Assembly (NCBI RefSeq): GCF_014644295.1
Contig: NZ_BMKK01000010.1
Location: forward strand, 124,001-188,000
Length of the DNA stretch: 64,000 nucleotides
Source of the DNA: Emticicia aquatilis
GTDB taxonomy: Bacteria; Bacteroidota; Bacteroidia; Cytophagales; Spirosomataceae
Direction of reading: 5' to 3'
Under the pieces are notes generated by a model. It did not search any database and was not told the origin of the DNA. It worked only from the letters and a program-made list of their open reading frames with translations. The position numbers were made by a program, and so were the translations under genes. Of the stretch, positions 9,225-16,780 are shown in pieces. Within the stretch, counting starts at the first letter, position 1. Each line of letters opens with the position of its first letter.

Positions 9225-9309
9225 ATGATGCTACTTTTTTTGCTACCAGAAAAAAAACGCCTATAACTACCTGTTAATCAATACTTTGTACAACCCCGTC
9301 CAGACCGCT
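9225..9309. other. Possible recombination or attachment junction (low certainty)
   Basis: The gap 9045-9351 has no gene. The hexamer TGCTAC occurs twice 12 bp apart (9229-9234 and 9241-9246). About 45 bp later there is a C-rich stretch, CCCCGTCCAGACC, unlike the AT-rich surroundings, and then a strong terminator with no + strand gene in front of it. The arrangement resembles the end of an integrated Bacteroidota element, with short integrase arm repeats, a core and a terminator. No integrase or matching second copy is in the window, so this is only a suggestion. Confidence 0.25.
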
Positions 9310-9337
9310 AAAGCACTCAATAATGAGTGCTTTTTTT
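9310..9337 (+). terminator. Rho-independent terminator without an obvious + strand gene
   Basis: A 10-bp perfect stem AAAGCACTCA / TGAGTGCTTT (9310-9319 and 9324-9333) with loop ATAA is followed by a T run. The T run is strong on the + strand only. The minus-strand gene ending at 9352 would read it with a short T tract, so it may serve that gene weakly. Confidence 0.7.
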
Positions 9338-9351
9338 GTTATATCAACTGC

Positions 9352-10635
9352 TCAAAAATTCTCTTCTTCTAAAACCTTATTATTATCTGAAATTTTGATG
9401 TAATCTACCGAACCTAAACCTTTAAAGCCAATATAAGTGGCCTGCATTGAACCAAAGTTATCTAAGTAGTTTGTCTGGAAGGCGAGCTGGTCTTCGATAA
9501 ATATTTGTAGTTTTCTATTATTCACTATCAGTTTAAGTCGCACAAAATCATCAAGGTTCACGCCTAATTTGCTTAAATCATGCGTTTTCCCTTCAAAAAT
9601 CAGATTGGGTAAATGCACATACGCATAATGCGAACAGCCCTTTTGAGTTAGATTCAGTAAAAACTTGTGTTTTTCACCAGTAATTACAACAGAAACATCA
9701 TTACAGCTGATACCTCCTTCCGAAACCGGATTTTTGAGACGAGTTTCAAAAATCATTTCGTCAGCCGAAAGGTTTCTATCAAAGTTTGCTACCTTTTTTA
9801 TGAATGAATAATAAGTTGATTGCTCTCTGACAGCATTAGGCACAGCTTCTTTCGGGATATGAGCAACGCCATTTTTTTTCCATTGCTCAGCTGGTAGGTA
9901 ATTTATTTCTTCATAACCCGACACCCAACCATCAGATGGCACAACTACTTTCACCGAGTCCAGCACTTTTCCATCAGCTACTAATCTTACTATCCGCACA
10001 GTTGGATGCATGAAACATACTGAAGCCGTTTTTTTTGTTTTGTCGAGTTCGAGCGTATCTTTCTTACCCCATAACGAATATTCAAGAATAGCACGGTTAA
10101 AATTGAGATGACTGAAGTCATAAGAAAACTTTGCGGTTATTGGTGCTTTAGTGCTTTCGAAAACCACTTTTGACAAATTCCCTTTCAAAGGCTCGCTCAA
10201 TATTTTCTTCTTCCACACAAAACCAATAACTACAAACAGTCCTAATAGCAAGACACCAATTCCGAAACTACGCCAGTTTCGAGTTTCTGTTTTGGGTTTG
10301 GAACTAAAATCTGCTTTCTCCAAAAAATCTTGGTAATTCTGATAACCAATATAAAGTGATAAGAAATTGCGGGTAGTTTGCTGAAAAGTTGTTTCCTTAT
10401 CTCGTTCTTCAAAAATTCGGCGAAGCGTTTGTTCACTCACCAAAAATTCTCGCAATTTATGCTCTGGAATCTGCACTTTGTTTTTCTTAAGTATGGCACT
10501 TACTAAAGCCGACAAATTTATACTTTCAAAGTCATTTTTTCGGATAGGCAAGTAATCATCACCGAAGTCTTCGATGACTTTTTTTATAAACCTTAGTTTT
10601 AAAACTTTTAATTGCTGTGCTTCTCCCACACTCAT
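9352..10635 (-). CDS. Single-pass membrane protein of unknown function with beta-rich C-terminal domain
   Basis: 427 aa; I do not recognise a named family. The N-terminal 110 residues are helical, basic and resemble a small regulatory or interaction domain. A transmembrane helix lies at about 125-143 (FGIGVLLLGLFVVIGF, followed by WKKK), giving a cytoplasmic N-terminus and a periplasmic C-terminus. The periplasmic part is beta-rich; residues about 295-420 resemble a concanavalin/LamG-like sandwich (IFETRLKNP, LKLIVNNRKLQIFIEDQLAFQTN). The layout of a soluble domain, one helix and a periplasmic ligand-binding-like domain suggests a sensor or anchor. It is divergent from the LytTR gene across about 200 bp, which could mean a shared regulatory link. 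Unrelated in composition to the adjoining caspase operon. Confidence 0.6.
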   Translation of the reverse strand: MSVGEAQQLKVLKLRFIKKVIEDFGDDYLPIRKNDFESINLSALVSAILKKNKVQIPEHKLREFLVSEQTLRRIFEERDKETTFQQTTRNFLSLYIGYQNYQDFLEKADFSSKPKTETRNWRSFGIGVLLLGLFVVIGFVWKKKILSEPLKGNLSKVVFESTKAPITAKFSYDFSHLNFNRAILEYSLWGKKDTLELDKTKKTASVCFMHPTVRIVRLVADGKVLDSVKVVVPSDGWVSGYEEINYLPAEQWKKNGVAHIPKEAVPNAVREQSTYYSFIKKVANFDRNLSADEMIFETRLKNPVSEGGISCNDVSVVITGEKHKFLLNLTQKGCSHYAYVHLPNLIFEGKTHDLSKLGVNLDDFVRLKLIVNNRKLQIFIEDQLAFQTNYLDNFGSMQATYIGFKGLGSVDYIKISDNNKVLEEENF

Positions 10636-10833
10636 CTCACTTTAGTTAAATAGCTAATTTTCAGCTAATTATATTTTATCAAAACTTTTGTAAATTTATC
10701 AAAACTCTATTTTTGTTGAATTATACAAAAATTAAGAATTTCTTGCTCAAGAAAAAAAACGGTCAAAATATATGACTTAAATGATTTCAACTTTTGCTAT
10801 TAAATATCGTATAAATTAAGCCAACGTCAAACC

Positions 10834-11151
10834 ATGCAATTGAAAAATACTCAACAAATCTGCCACCTCGAAGGCTCAATCAACTACACTATTGTCCATT
10901 TCAATACTGGACGAAAAGAGGTGCTTGCTTATACCTTAAAGAAGTGTGAAGCCCTATTAGATGAATCAGATTCTGGTCATTTCATACGTATCCATAAATC
11001 TTTTTTGGTCAATAAAAGTTCTATCAAAGAAATAAAACCACGCCCACTCAACAAAGTAGTTTTATACTCAGGTATTGAACTACCCCTCGCCAGAAGACGA
11101 AATAAATTTAACCTCGAAGACCCCAACAACCTTTTGCACACAGAAAAATAA
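10834..11151 (+). CDS. Stand-alone LytTR DNA-binding protein
   Basis: 105 aa, essentially one LytTR domain. It shows the typical pattern: an early strand around HLEGSINYTIVHF, then TGRKEVLAYTLKKCEALL, then the signature FIRIHKSFLVNKSSIKEI (about 53-70), ending with LPLARRR. There is no receiver domain and no membrane segment, so it is not a complete response regulator. Such one-domain LytTR proteins are common in Bacteroidota and bind promoter direct repeats. It is monocistronic, with a hairpin and T run after it. Its targets cannot be told from the window; the divergent membrane-protein gene is a candidate. Confidence 0.87.
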   Translation: MQLKNTQQICHLEGSINYTIVHFNTGRKEVLAYTLKKCEALLDESDSGHFIRIHKSFLVNKSSIKEIKPRPLNKVVLYSGIELPLARRRNKFNLEDPNNLLHTEK

Positions 11152-11173
11152 GAGCATTCTTGAATCCATACAT

Positions 11174-11226
11174 TCCCCTACTGGTTAAAAAGCATATTTA
11201 GAAACTATGTAGGGGATTTTTTGTTT
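11174..11226 (+). terminator. Probable terminator after the LytTR gene
   Basis: TCCCCTAC (11174-11181) pairs with GTAGGGGA (11209-11216) across a 27-nt loop and is followed by a T-rich run. The long loop makes it a weaker candidate than the others. Confidence 0.5.
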
Positions 11227-11236
11227 TACAGTTTTA

Positions 11237-11932
11237 TTATTTTTGCTCAAAACTATACAAAAAAGGTGCTTTATGAGCTGCTCCCGAATATTGTTTTTCG
11301 TGGCGTTTCAGAATTCCCAAACTCAGTATTTTGCGTTGGAAAGTACCACGATGTAGTTTTTCTCCCAAAATCGCCTCATATACTTTCTGTAATTCTTTCA
11401 TCGTAAAAAGTGTGGGTAATAAATTCATACCAACCAATTTACGTTCCAAATTATCTCGTAAAGTTTGTAATGCTTTGGCAACAATATCTGCGTGGTCGAG
11501 CATCAAATTTGGTAGTTCGTCGAGAGCATACCAATCACAAGAATCAGAAAGAGCATCGGGAGTTGGCACAACATCTTCATAATTTATCAAGGCATAGTAA
11601 GCCACCGAAATAAATCTATCCAAAAGCCAAGAATACCCTTCCAACGATTGATTATTGGCTTTCATAATAGTTTCCATAATTTCGGGCTTGTAGCGAGCCA
11701 CACTCCCAAACGCATAAAATTGCTCCAAATAAATATTATCCAAGCCAGTTCGTTCTTTCAAGCCCCTTCTTACTGCATCATTTAGGTCTTCGTCATACTT
11801 CACAAAGCCACCTGGAAGAGCAAAAAGTCCGGTATTATGGTATTTCATTATCAAAATCTTCAGTTTTTCGCCCGAAAAACCAAATACTACCGAGTCGTAT
11901 GCAATATGTTTTAAATAGCCTTTTGAATTCAC
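11237..11932 (-). CDS. Nudix-derived transcriptional regulator (NrtR/AraR-like)
   Basis: 231 aa. Residues 1-145 form a Nudix fold and about 160-230 a winged helix-turn-helix, the layout of NrtR-type and Bacteroides AraR-type regulators. The Nudix box is at 42-64 (GFVKYDE...RRGLKERTGL). Two key acidic positions are lost: the Glu of the RE pair is G57 and the second Glu of the EE pair is R61. Hydrolysis is therefore unlikely and the fold probably only binds a ligand. The start is GTG at 11932; an in-frame stop lies five codons upstream, so no ATG is available. It is divergent from the first carboxylesterase gene, with an inverted repeat between them. Inferred role: local regulator of the esterase locus, sensing a sugar or related metabolite. 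Confidence 0.82.
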   Translation of the reverse strand: MNSKGYLKHIAYDSVVFGFSGEKLKILIMKYHNTGLFALPGGFVKYDEDLNDAVRRGLKERTGLDNIYLEQFYAFGSVARYKPEIMETIMKANNQSLEGYSWLLDRFISVAYYALINYEDVVPTPDALSDSCDWYALDELPNLMLDHADIVAKALQTLRDNLERKLVGMNLLPTLFTMKELQKVYEAILGEKLHRGTFQRKILSLGILKRHEKQYSGAAHKAPFLYSFEQK

Positions 11933-11997
11933 TTGAGTTTGTTGTTAAATTATAATTTTTTCAAAAATAAATAGGATTATTTTAAAACACTAATTAA

Positions 11998-12020
11998 TAT
12001 TGTCGCAAATTGAGACAATA
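11998..12020. promoter_or_regulatory. Candidate operator (inverted repeat) for the Nudix-type regulator
   Basis: TATTGTC (11998-12004) and GACAATA (12014-12020) are perfect 7-bp arms around a 9-nt spacer. The site lies between the divergent regulator and the carboxylesterase gene, 22 bp before the latter's ATG. Position and symmetry suggest a repressor site; no second copy was searched for systematically. Confidence 0.4.
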
Positions 12021-12041
12021 AGTAAAATTTTCCTCCTACAA

Positions 12042-13673
12042 ATGAAAAAAATAATCTATCTATTCGCCCTAATTATGTTCAATAATTTAGAGCTTTCAGC
12101 ACAAAACGTCAACTCATTTTCGGTTCAGACAAAAATAGAAAATGGCCTTATTGAAGGAAATTATAACACACATACGGGTATTCAAACCTATTTCGGCATT
12201 CCGTTTGCAAAGCCACCAGTTGGAGAATTACGTTGGAAAGCCCCACAGCCATTGGCTAATTGGACGGGCGTAAAAGAAACAAAGAAATTTGGACCAAGAC
12301 CGATGCAAACAATGGTTTTTGGCGATATGGATTCTCGCTCAAATGGAGTAAGCGAAGATTGTCTATACTTAAATGTTTGGACTCCTACCACTCGAAACAA
12401 TAAGAATTTGCCAGTTTTGGTGTATTTCTACGGCGGAGGAAATGTGGCTGGCGATGCCTCAGAACCTCGTTATGATGGAGAAAGCATGGCAAAAAAAGGA
12501 ATTGTGGTAGTTACTTGTAATTATCGTTTGAATATTTTTGGGTTCTTGGTTCACCCCGAACTTACAGCCGAATCACCATATAAAGCATCGGGTAATTATG
12601 GTATGCTCGACCAAAATGAGGCTTTGAAATGGGTTCAGAAAAATATTGCGGCTTTCGGTGGCGACCCTAAGAAAGTAACCATCGCTGGCGAGTCGGCGGG
12701 TTCGATTGGTGTGAGTTGCCAGATGGCTTCTCCTCTATCAAAAAATCTGATTGCTGGTGCAATCGGTGAAAGTGGTGCAGGAATCAACCCTACTATGGCT
12801 CCTGTGCCATTGGCAGAAGGTGAAAAACAAGGCGTTGAGTTTCTTCAAAAAGCGGGTATCAAATCAATCAAAGAATTGCGAGCGATGTCAACTCGTGATA
12901 TTTATGAAATCTATAATGAATCGAAGCGTTTTGGTTTCCCGATTGTGATTGATAACTATTTCTTACCAAAAACTCTCCCACAAATTTTTGCAGCCAAAGA
13001 ACAAGCACAAGTACCATTATTATTGGGTTGGAATTCGGCCGAGATTCCTGGTGGAGCATTTATGTTTGGAATGCCAAACACAACCGAAAACTTTATTACG
13101 AGAGTAAAAAAGGAGTATCCGAACGATGCCGAGGAGGTTTTGAAATTATATCCTCACAGCAATGAAAAAGAAGTTGAACTTTCGGCCACTCAACTGGCAT
13201 CGGATAGATTTATCTCCTACTCTACTTGGAAATGGTTCGATTTACACCGTAATAATTCTACACAACCTGTGTATCGTTATTTATACAGCAAAATCCGTCC
13301 AGATTTAGTAGATAAATCATTGGCTTCGGGCTTAGCTGGCGGTACAGTAAGAGCTGACGGAAACACACCAAGACCAAAAGCAATTGGAGCTCCGCACGCT
13401 TGCGAAATTGAATATGCTATGGGAAATCTTCACCGTGTGAAAGATTATGCATGGACAGCCGATGACTTTAAGGTATCGAACACCATGCTGAATTATTTTG
13501 CTAATTTCATCAAAACGGGCAATCCAAATGGTGAGAAATTACCAGAATGGGCAGTTGCAAAGTCGGGCGATACTACACCACCTGTAATGATAATTGATAC
13601 CGAATCTCGCACCGAAAAATCAGCAATTGATGCTCGCTATGAATTTTTAGATAAAGCTTATAAGAATAAATAA
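12042..13673 (+). CDS. Secreted type-B carboxylesterase
   Basis: 543 aa from the ATG at 12042. An in-frame ATG-less extension upstream exists, but this start gives a clean signal peptide (MKKIIYLFAL... ending ELSAQ, 1-21). Type-B carboxylesterase fold with the hallmark EDCLYLNVW (about 105-113), oxyanion GGGN (131-134), nucleophile S218 in AGESAG, acid E334 and His H452 in GAPHACE. It hydrolyses carboxylic esters; the substrate cannot be read from sequence. First gene of a run of co-oriented secreted hydrolases and the one facing the Nudix regulator. Clearly related to the paralogues at 19225 and 30236 (shared ...FGGDPxxVT... motif). Confidence 0.92.
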   Translation: MKKIIYLFALIMFNNLELSAQNVNSFSVQTKIENGLIEGNYNTHTGIQTYFGIPFAKPPVGELRWKAPQPLANWTGVKETKKFGPRPMQTMVFGDMDSRSNGVSEDCLYLNVWTPTTRNNKNLPVLVYFYGGGNVAGDASEPRYDGESMAKKGIVVVTCNYRLNIFGFLVHPELTAESPYKASGNYGMLDQNEALKWVQKNIAAFGGDPKKVTIAGESAGSIGVSCQMASPLSKNLIAGAIGESGAGINPTMAPVPLAEGEKQGVEFLQKAGIKSIKELRAMSTRDIYEIYNESKRFGFPIVIDNYFLPKTLPQIFAAKEQAQVPLLLGWNSAEIPGGAFMFGMPNTTENFITRVKKEYPNDAEEVLKLYPHSNEKEVELSATQLASDRFISYSTWKWFDLHRNNSTQPVYRYLYSKIRPDLVDKSLASGLAGGTVRADGNTPRPKAIGAPHACEIEYAMGNLHRVKDYAWTADDFKVSNTMLNYFANFIKTGNPNGEKLPEWAVAKSGDTTPPVMIIDTESRTEKSAIDARYEFLDKAYKNK

Positions 13674-13678
13674 AGCCT

Positions 13679-13723
13679 CGACTTCGCTCGGCTACCAAAT
13701 TTATCACTTGCTGAGCGAAGTAG
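13679..13723. repeat. REP-like palindrome (CTTCGCTC family)
   Basis: CGACTTCGCTCGGC (13679-13692) is an imperfect inverted match to GCTGAGCGAAGTAG (13710-13723). It fills the gap between the carboxylesterase and the isomerase gene. The same core, TCGACTTCGCTCAGCC, occurs inside the AtuA coding region at 29581-29596. Confidence 0.6.
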
Positions 13724-13745
13724 AAGGACAATCGTAAATCAAAAA

Positions 13746-14708
13746 ATGGCAACAAGACGAGAATTTATAAAAAACACTTCACTTTTGGCAACTGCGGCTG
13801 CCTTAACGCCATTTTCGGAAATAATGGCGGGTTTAGCAAAAGAAAACAAATTGGGTATCCAGCTTTTTTCTATTCCCAAAATGCTCTCTGAGGATTTTAT
13901 GGGTGGCATCATGATGCTGCAATCGCAAGGCTATAAGGAATTAGAGCTATTCGGACCGTTTCCGTTTAGTGCTGAAAAGGCAAAAAAAGGTTGGGAAGCA
14001 GCAGGTAAAATGCTTGGTTTTTCGGGAAGTGGCTATTTTGGCAAATCGGCCAAAGAAGTGAAGAAAATTCTTGACGACCATGGCATGAGTTCCCCAGGCA
14101 CACACACCGACCTTGATACTTTGGAGCAAAATATGGGAGCTTTAGGCGAAGCTGCGAGTATTTTGGGACATAAATACGTTACACTTCCTGCTATTCCAGA
14201 CGACCGCCGCAAAACGCTTGATGATTACAAAAGAATAGCTGAGGCATTCAATAAAATAGGTGCAGAAGCAAAAAAGAACGGAATCAGATTTGGTTATCAT
14301 AATCATGGCTATGGCATCAAACCAATGAATGGACAAATTCCGTTACAAATCATTTTAGATAATACTGACCCCAATTTAGTATTTTTTGAAATGGATATAT
14401 TCTGGACAACCTGCGGTGGTGCCGACCCAATTGAGTATTTATCGAAATATCCGAATCGCTATAAAATGCTTCACTTGAAAGACATGAAAGAAAAGAAGCA
14501 GTTTGCAGGCGATGGTGGCGGTATGGGCGATTGGATGCCGATGTTTTCGTTGATGGCTTCGGCCGGCGATGGTGTACTTGATTTACAAGGAATTGTAAAA
14601 AAAGCCAAAGAAGTAGGTGTTGAGCATTACTTTGTTGAGCAAGATATGGTTGCCAATCCGCAAGTGGCCTTGAAACGTAGCTCAGATTATTTGACAAGCA
14701 AGATATAA
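13746..14708 (+). CDS. Sugar phosphate isomerase/epimerase family protein (xylose isomerase-like TIM barrel), exported
   Basis: 320 aa. The N-terminus has a Tat-type signal (TRREFIKNTSLLATAAALTPF), so export in folded form is likely. The body is an AP-endonuclease-2 / xylose-isomerase-like TIM barrel. Metal or substrate motifs include SPGTHTD (about 118-124), FGYHNHGYG (about 182-190), FFEMDIFW and MLHLKDMKE. Members isomerise or epimerise sugars or keto-sugars using a divalent metal, but many periplasmic ones are uncharacterised. It sits 72 bp after a carboxylesterase and before an alpha/beta-hydrolase, which fits processing of a sugar or polyol released by the esterases. The specific reaction is unknown. 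Confidence 0.85.
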   Translation: MATRREFIKNTSLLATAAALTPFSEIMAGLAKENKLGIQLFSIPKMLSEDFMGGIMMLQSQGYKELELFGPFPFSAEKAKKGWEAAGKMLGFSGSGYFGKSAKEVKKILDDHGMSSPGTHTDLDTLEQNMGALGEAASILGHKYVTLPAIPDDRRKTLDDYKRIAEAFNKIGAEAKKNGIRFGYHNHGYGIKPMNGQIPLQIILDNTDPNLVFFEMDIFWTTCGGADPIEYLSKYPNRYKMLHLKDMKEKKQFAGDGGGMGDWMPMFSLMASAGDGVLDLQGIVKKAKEVGVEHYFVEQDMVANPQVALKRSSDYLTSKI

Positions 14709-14710
14709 AT

Positions 14711-14800
14711 TTAATTAAGAATTAGGAATTAAAAATTGAGAATTACTGACAATACCTCAACTAATTTCACTCTTAATTTCTAATTCTTAATTTTCAATTC
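14711..14800. repeat. AT-rich inverted repeat (AATTAAGAATT family)
   Basis: Two AT-rich arms (14711-14745 and 14769-14800) are largely reverse complements built from attaagaatta/ttaattcttaatt blocks. Related blocks occur in other gaps at 43681-43709 and 53544-53577, so this is a dispersed intergenic sequence rather than a local operator. Confidence 0.6.
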
Positions 14801-14805
14801 CCTCT

Positions 14806-15675
14806 ATGAAAACCTTACTTACAAGCCTTTCTCTATTGTGTATTTGGCTATCTGCAAATGCTCAAAAACAAATCTTTCTCTACGAAGGAAAGCCCGCTGG
14901 CTCTGAAAACTGGACTTGGGAAGAAGCCGTTTCAGAGAAAAATATCTTCAATACTAAAGTCGTTTACAACGTTTCTCGACCTTCTATTACGGCTTACGTA
15001 CCCGAAAATCCTAATGGTACAGCCATTGTGATTGCCCCTGGTGGTGCATTTCATACCCTTTCTATTGATAGTGAGGGTATTGATGTGGCGAAATGGCTCA
15101 ATGTCAGAGGTATTACGGCCTTTGTGCTAAAATATCGAGTTGCTCGTAGCTTTACCGATGACCCTGCGAAAGAAATAATTGGTAAAATGAGCAATTTCAA
15201 AGCACTTGATGAAGAAAATGCTCCTATTATTCCGCTTGCCACACAAGATGGAATGAAGGCCATAAAATATATCCGTGAACACGCTTCTGAATATAAAATT
15301 GACCCTAAAAAGGTAGGTTTTATGGGATTTTCGGCGGGTGGAACACTCACGATGTCGGTAGTTTATAGTGCAGATGATGCCAGTCGTCCAAATTTTGTAG
15401 CACCAATTTACGCTTACGAAAACGCCATCATTGGCAACAATATGCCCAAAGAAAAAACTCCGATTTTCGTAGCCGTTGCGGGCGACGACCAACTGGGTTT
15501 TATGCCACACAGTATCAATATTTACAAAAAATGGTTTGATGCCAAACAACCAGCCGAACTACATATTTATGAAAAAGGCGGACACGGCTTTGGCATGAGA
15601 AAAACCAATACATCGAGCGAAGGTTGGATTGAAAATTTTGGCAACTGGCTCAAAATGCAGGGGTATATAAAATAG
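14806..15675 (+). CDS. Secreted alpha/beta-hydrolase (acetyl-xylan-esterase-like)
   Basis: 289 aa with a signal peptide ending in WLSANAQ (1-20). Alpha/beta-hydrolase of the dienelactone hydrolase / acetylesterase kind: oxyanion PGGAF (78-82), nucleophile S176 in MGFSAGG, acid probably in AVAGDDQ and His in KGGHGFGM near the C-terminus. An N-terminal strand with WTWEEA resembles esterases that deacetylate sugars. It lies in the same-strand hydrolase run, 31 bp before the next gene. Probably periplasmic; it likely removes acyl groups from a carbohydrate or related ester. The substrate is inferred only from the neighbourhood. Confidence 0.86.
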   Translation: MKTLLTSLSLLCIWLSANAQKQIFLYEGKPAGSENWTWEEAVSEKNIFNTKVVYNVSRPSITAYVPENPNGTAIVIAPGGAFHTLSIDSEGIDVAKWLNVRGITAFVLKYRVARSFTDDPAKEIIGKMSNFKALDEENAPIIPLATQDGMKAIKYIREHASEYKIDPKKVGFMGFSAGGTLTMSVVYSADDASRPNFVAPIYAYENAIIGNNMPKEKTPIFVAVAGDDQLGFMPHSINIYKKWFDAKQPAELHIYEKGGHGFGMRKTNTSSEGWIENFGNWLKMQGYIK

Positions 15676-15706
15676 TTTTACCTCCACTAATTTTTATCAA
15701 ATTCAC

Positions 15707-16762
15707 ATGAAAAACATTACAAGAGTTAGTTTATTAAGTCTTTTTCTGTTTACATTTTCTTGTAAAAAAGAGAACGATACCGAAACACCAATTCCAAATA
15801 ATCAAGCACCTTACAGCCTTGCTTCTGATATTAAATGGGCATCGCCAAAAGGATTTGATTTAACGATGGACATTTATTCTCCAACATCCGGAAAAAGTTC
15901 ATATCCAGTAATTGTAATGTTTCATGGCGGAAGTTGGCTCATAAATAATAAAAGTATTATGCGAGATGCTTCTGCTTATTTAGCATCTAAGTCAGAATAT
16001 ATCATTTGTAATGTAAATTACAGACTTTTGGCCGACCAAAATAATACAATCAAAATCAACGAAATCGTTGAAGATGCTTTGGGAGCGGTACTTTGGGTAA
16101 AAGAAAATATATCGAAATATAAAGGCGACCCAAGTAAAATTATAGTCACAGGCGATAGTGCAGGGGGACATTTGGCAATGATGGCAGTTTTGCAAGGGCA
16201 GAACCTCGAAACTGATGGATTTGCGGGTAAAACACTCGGCTTCAATCCCAGTTATTTACCATCTGGAAAAACCGCTGAAGATATAGCCAAAAGTAATTAT
16301 TTATCAGTGCAAGCCGCTATGCTTAGTTATGGAGTTTTTGATGTATATGGTAGCGTTTTAAGTGGTTTTGAAAATCAAAGTAATGTGTTTTGGTCAATTG
16401 CCAATACAAAACCAAGAGGGGTATTTGGTGAGGGTATTAATCCAAATTTAAACCCCGATTTTTATAAGCAGGTTTCACCATTTTATCTAATACCGAAGGT
16501 TACAGAAAAAAAACTACCACCGCTATTTTTCTCGGTAGGTTCAAAAGATAATCTCACTCCGCCCTCTTCGATTGTAGCTTTTATCAATAAGCTAAAAGAA
16601 GCTGGACATAATGATATTCAATATTGGGTACATGAGGGGCATGGACATGCTTTTTTAGATTCGGGTACAAATGCGGGATTAGGTCAAAGTTTTTCCAATG
16701 ATGCCCCGCCAGCTCTTGACAAAATGATTGAGTTTTTAAATAAGATTTTTATTAGTAACTAA
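15707..16762 (+). CDS. Alpha/beta-hydrolase lipoprotein
   Basis: 351 aa. The N-terminus is a lipoprotein signal (lipobox LFLFTFSC, lipidated C19) followed by a short polar linker, so the protein is probably membrane-tethered. The catalytic part is an alpha/beta-hydrolase-3-like fold: oxyanion MFHGGSW, nucleophile in VTGDSAGGH, acid in FFSVGSKDNL and His in HEGHGHAF. Compared with the neighbouring hydrolase at 18282, it shares the GD/GF-SxGGH core but has a longer insertion after the nucleophile. It sits in a tight run (31 bp before, 18 bp after) and is likely co-transcribed. Predicted carboxylesterase; natural substrate unknown. Confidence 0.85.
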   Translation: MKNITRVSLLSLFLFTFSCKKENDTETPIPNNQAPYSLASDIKWASPKGFDLTMDIYSPTSGKSSYPVIVMFHGGSWLINNKSIMRDASAYLASKSEYIICNVNYRLLADQNNTIKINEIVEDALGAVLWVKENISKYKGDPSKIIVTGDSAGGHLAMMAVLQGQNLETDGFAGKTLGFNPSYLPSGKTAEDIAKSNYLSVQAAMLSYGVFDVYGSVLSGFENQSNVFWSIANTKPRGVFGEGINPNLNPDFYKQVSPFYLIPKVTEKKLPPLFFSVGSKDNLTPPSSIVAFINKLKEAGHNDIQYWVHEGHGHAFLDSGTNAGLGQSFSNDAPPALDKMIEFLNKIFISN

Positions 16763-16780
16763 CCTGTTTCAGCCTTTAAA

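Noticed and set aside
9245-9310. tRNA or small RNA before the orphan terminator
   Set aside because: No cloverleaf arms or GTTCRA-type T loop could be found; only the C-rich core stood out.
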